DNA of 8,541 nt from Verrucomicrobiota bacterium (GTDB lineage: Bacteria; Verrucomicrobiota; Kiritimatiellia; CAIQIC01; Lenti-01). Position 1 is the first letter of the stretch. Each line of letters starts with the position of its first letter. The notes under the pieces are model-generated. The model was given only the letters and a program-made list of their open reading frames with translations. It was not told the origin of the DNA and did not search any database. Positions 7,042-8,541 of this stretch are shown piece by piece. The DNA is taken from the NCBI GenBank assembly GCA_022709625.1, contig JAKLIL010000060.1:1-8541 (forward strand), written 5' to 3'. The translations under genes and the position numbers were made by a program.

Positions 7042-7059
7042 CGCCAAGGCGATTCTCCG

Positions 7060-7087
7060 TTGATTTGACCGGGCGGAAAGGTATATT
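7060..7087 (+). promoter_or_regulatory. Sigma70-like promoter for glgC
   Basis: TTGATT (7060-7065) and TATATT (7082-7087) are separated by 16 nt and lie in a locally AT-richer patch in an otherwise GC-rich sequence. Transcription would begin near 7094, giving a leader of about 40 nt before the glgC start. This suggests glgC has its own promoter even though it follows the cAMP operon on the same strand. Confidence 0.6.
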
Positions 7088-7101
7088 GGCCCGCGGAGGG
7101 T

Positions 7102-7119
7102 GCAACGAAGTTCCGTTGC
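7102..7119 (+). promoter_or_regulatory. Small hairpin in the glgC leader
   Basis: GCAACG (7102-7107) pairs with CGTTGC (7114-7119) around a 6-nt loop. It lies between the predicted transcription start and the ribosome binding site GAGGT (7127-7131). It might stabilise the leader or act as a minor control element. It is too small and simple to call a riboswitch. Confidence 0.35.
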
Positions 7120-7136
7120 CCGCCATGAGGTAAGCG

Positions 7137-8369
7137 ATGAACGTGGTCGGCGTGATTATGGGCGGGGGCGAAGGGAAGCGCTTGCAACCGTTGACACGCG
7201 ACCGCTGCAAGCCGGCCGTGCCGTTGGCGGGCAAATACCGAATCGTGGATATTCCCGTCAGCAACTGCATCAACAGCGGCATCCGGCGCATCTACGTGCT
7301 GACGCAGTTCAACAGCGTGTCGCTGCACCAGCACGTGGCGAGCACCTACGTCTTCGACCAGTTCCACAGCGGCTTCGTGCGGATCCTGGCGGCGCAGCAG
7401 ACGCCCGGCCACGAGACCTGGTTCCAGGGCACGGCGGACGCCGTGCGCCAAAGCCTGCGCTACGTGATGGATCGCCAACCCGACCACGTGCTGATTCTCT
7501 CCGGCGACCAGCTCTACCGGATGGATTTCCGCCTCCTGCTCGAAGAGCATCTGCGCAACCGCGCCGAAGTGACCATCTGCACGAAGCCGGTGGCGCGCGA
7601 GGAGGCCGGCGCGCTGGGCATCATGCAGGCCGACGCCCAGGGGCGCATCGCCCGGTTCGTCGAGAAACCCGCCGAGCCCGATCTGCTCGACGACTTGCGC
7701 GAGCCCGGGCCCGGACCCGAACGCTATTTGGCCAGCATGGGCATCTATCTCTTCGACACGAAAGTACTGCTGGAACTGCTCGACAACGACGGCAAGGATT
7801 TCGGCAAGAACATCATTCCTTCCGCCATCGACAAGCGCGCGGTCTACCGCTACCTGTTCGACGGCTACTGGCGCGACATCGGGACCGTCCGCGCCTTCTG
7901 GGAGGCGAATATGGAACTGGTCGAACCCGTGCCGGAGTTCAACTTCTACGACGTGGACGCGCCGATCTACACCCACATGCGCTACCTGCCGCCGTCGAAG
8001 ATCAACTGCTGCGACTTGAACCGCGCGCTGCTGAGCGAGGGCTGCATCATCTCCGGCCACCGCATTTTGAGCTCGATCATCGGCGTCCGCGCGCGGGTGG
8101 GCGACGGCAGCGTCCTCGAGCGCACGGTGATGATGGGCGCCGACTACTACGACCCGCAGGACCTCCCGCCCGGCCAGATTCCGCTGGGCGTCGGCCGCGA
8201 CTGCTTCATCCGCAACGCCATCATCGACAAGAACGCGCGCATCGGCGACGGCTGCTACGTCACGCCCGACGGCAAGGCCGACAACGTCGCGACGGATCTT
8301 TACGGCGTCCACGAAGGCGTGATCGTGATCCCCAAAAACGCCGTCATTCCGCCCGGCACGCGGATTTAA
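7137..8369 (+). CDS. glgC: Glucose-1-phosphate adenylyltransferase (ADP-glucose pyrophosphorylase)
   Basis: Makes ADP-glucose from glucose-1-phosphate and ATP, the committed step of bacterial glycogen synthesis, in the cytoplasm. The nucleotidyltransferase domain has GGGEGKRLQPLT (9-20), KPAVP (25-29), GTADAVRQ (98-105), catalytic Asp124 in SGDQLY, the sugar-phosphate site FVEKP (174-178) and YWRDIGT (224-230). A left-handed beta-helix domain fills about 290-410. The full length (410) is normal for the family. The sequence resembles plant, cyanobacterial and verrucomicrobial enzymes more than enterobacterial ones. The C-terminus keeps AIIDKNARIG (361-370) and IPKNAVI (398-404), where plant/cyanobacterial enzymes carry activator-binding lysines (here Lys365 and Lys400, alignment from memory). 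The glycine loop has Lys14 where many GlgCs have Thr; this variant occurs in other bacterial GlgCs. GAGGT lies 5 nt before the ATG. No other glycogen gene is in the window. Confidence 0.97.
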   Translation: MNVVGVIMGGGEGKRLQPLTRDRCKPAVPLAGKYRIVDIPVSNCINSGIRRIYVLTQFNSVSLHQHVASTYVFDQFHSGFVRILAAQQTPGHETWFQGTADAVRQSLRYVMDRQPDHVLILSGDQLYRMDFRLLLEEHLRNRAEVTICTKPVAREEAGALGIMQADAQGRIARFVEKPAEPDLLDDLREPGPGPERYLASMGIYLFDTKVLLELLDNDGKDFGKNIIPSAIDKRAVYRYLFDGYWRDIGTVRAFWEANMELVEPVPEFNFYDVDAPIYTHMRYLPPSKINCCDLNRALLSEGCIISGHRILSSIIGVRARVGDGSVLERTVMMGADYYDPQDLPPGQIPLGVGRDCFIRNAIIDKNARIGDGCYVTPDGKADNVATDLYGVHEGVIVIPKNAVIPPGTRI

Positions 8370-8415
8370 AACCCATGCGGGCGGCGCGGTTGCCTTGGCG
8401 TCGCGATTCGCGCGG

Positions 8416-8541
8416 TTACGGCGGCGGCTGGTAGGGGGGCAGGGCGGGGCGGCGGTGGGGGCCGACGGTGCCGCGGCCGGACTTGCCGCTTTCCGTTCCG
8501 GAGCCTGCGCGTTCCAAATTCTGGCGCCGGCAGTCGGAGAT
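8416..8541 (-). CDS. Possible 3' end of a convergent gene, unknown function
   Basis: Reading the - strand in from the window edge, one frame is open for 41 codons to a TAA at 8418-8416. It encodes a polar, basic segment with a proline-rich end (PALPPYQPPP). Third-position GC in this frame is high (about 36 of 41 codons), higher than the other - strand frames by eye, in line with coding sequence in such a genome. A low-complexity Pro-rich tail is a plausible C-terminus. The start is outside the window and the piece is too short to assign to a family. The 46 nt between it and the glgC stop hold no clear terminator. It could equally be non-coding. Confidence 0.35.
   Translation of the reverse strand: MSDCRRQNLERAGSGTESGKSGRGTVGPHRRPALPPYQPPP

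Noticed and set aside
7042..7051. CGCC-AA-GGCG as a terminator for the channel operon
   Set aside because: The stem is 4 bp with a 2-nt loop and no T-tract follows.
7065..7087. Alternative promoter using TTGACC at 7065-7070 as -35
   Set aside because: The sequence is closer to consensus, but the spacer to TATATT would be only 11 nt; TTGATT at 7060 gives a normal 16 nt.
5349..8312. Long antisense open frame (987 codons) on the - strand
   Set aside because: Opposite the channel and glgC genes, with a biased, domain-free composition. It is explained by the strong third-position GC of the real genes.
7100..8434. + strand open frame overlapping glgC in another frame
   Set aside because: The translation is dominated by Arg, with no domain; glgC in the neighbouring frame is certain and full length.
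8430..8437. GGTAGGGG resembling a REP head, as a possible second repeat copy
   Set aside because: The sequence after it is a G-run without a palindrome, and there is no partner copy. It is also explained by the possible Pro-rich coding end on the other strand.

Overview
The window is 8.5 kb of GC-rich, densely packed bacterial DNA with all six complete genes on the + strand. The protein types point to a Gram-negative, diderm bacterium: two lipoproteins with lipoboxes and an exported SH3-like protein. The plant/cyanobacterial-looking GlgC and the general gene style suggest the PVC group (Verrucomicrobiota/Kiritimatiellota-like). That placement is an inference from memory of protein style, not a database result.

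Layout. (1) 51-2355 is a tight three-gene cell-envelope operon: a TPR-like helical lipoprotein, a secreted SH3-like protein and an M48 zinc-metalloprotease lipoprotein, with gaps of 12 and 10 nt. (2) 2356-2475 is a 120-nt gap that is mostly one compact palindromic repeat (2369-2447). It consists of two GTAG-headed hairpins in inverted orientation, the architecture of a REPIN (a REP doublet of the kind mobilised by RAYT transposases). (3) 2476-7028 is a second tight operon: a CHASE2-type membrane adenylate cyclase, a metallo-beta-lactamase-fold hydrolase (10-nt gap), and an MscS-type channel with a C-terminal cyclic-nucleotide-binding domain (8-nt overlap). (4) 7029-7136 is an intergenic region with a good sigma70-like promoter and a small 5'-UTR hairpin. 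(5) 7137-8369 is glgC, ADP-glucose pyrophosphorylase. (6) 8370-8541 has no + strand gene. The last 126 nt may be the 3' end of a convergent gene on the - strand.

How the genes may work together. The second operon reads as a self-contained cAMP circuit: a CHASE2 cyclase that makes cAMP in response to an extracytoplasmic cue, a possible phosphodiesterase that could remove it, and a nucleotide-binding channel that could respond to it. The first operon resembles a split form of an outer-membrane quality-control protease such as BepA, with M48 protease and TPR parts on separate polypeptides plus an SH3 partner. glgC begins glycogen synthesis and appears to be transcribed independently. No RNA genes, CRISPR arrays, transposase genes or convincing intrinsic terminators were seen.
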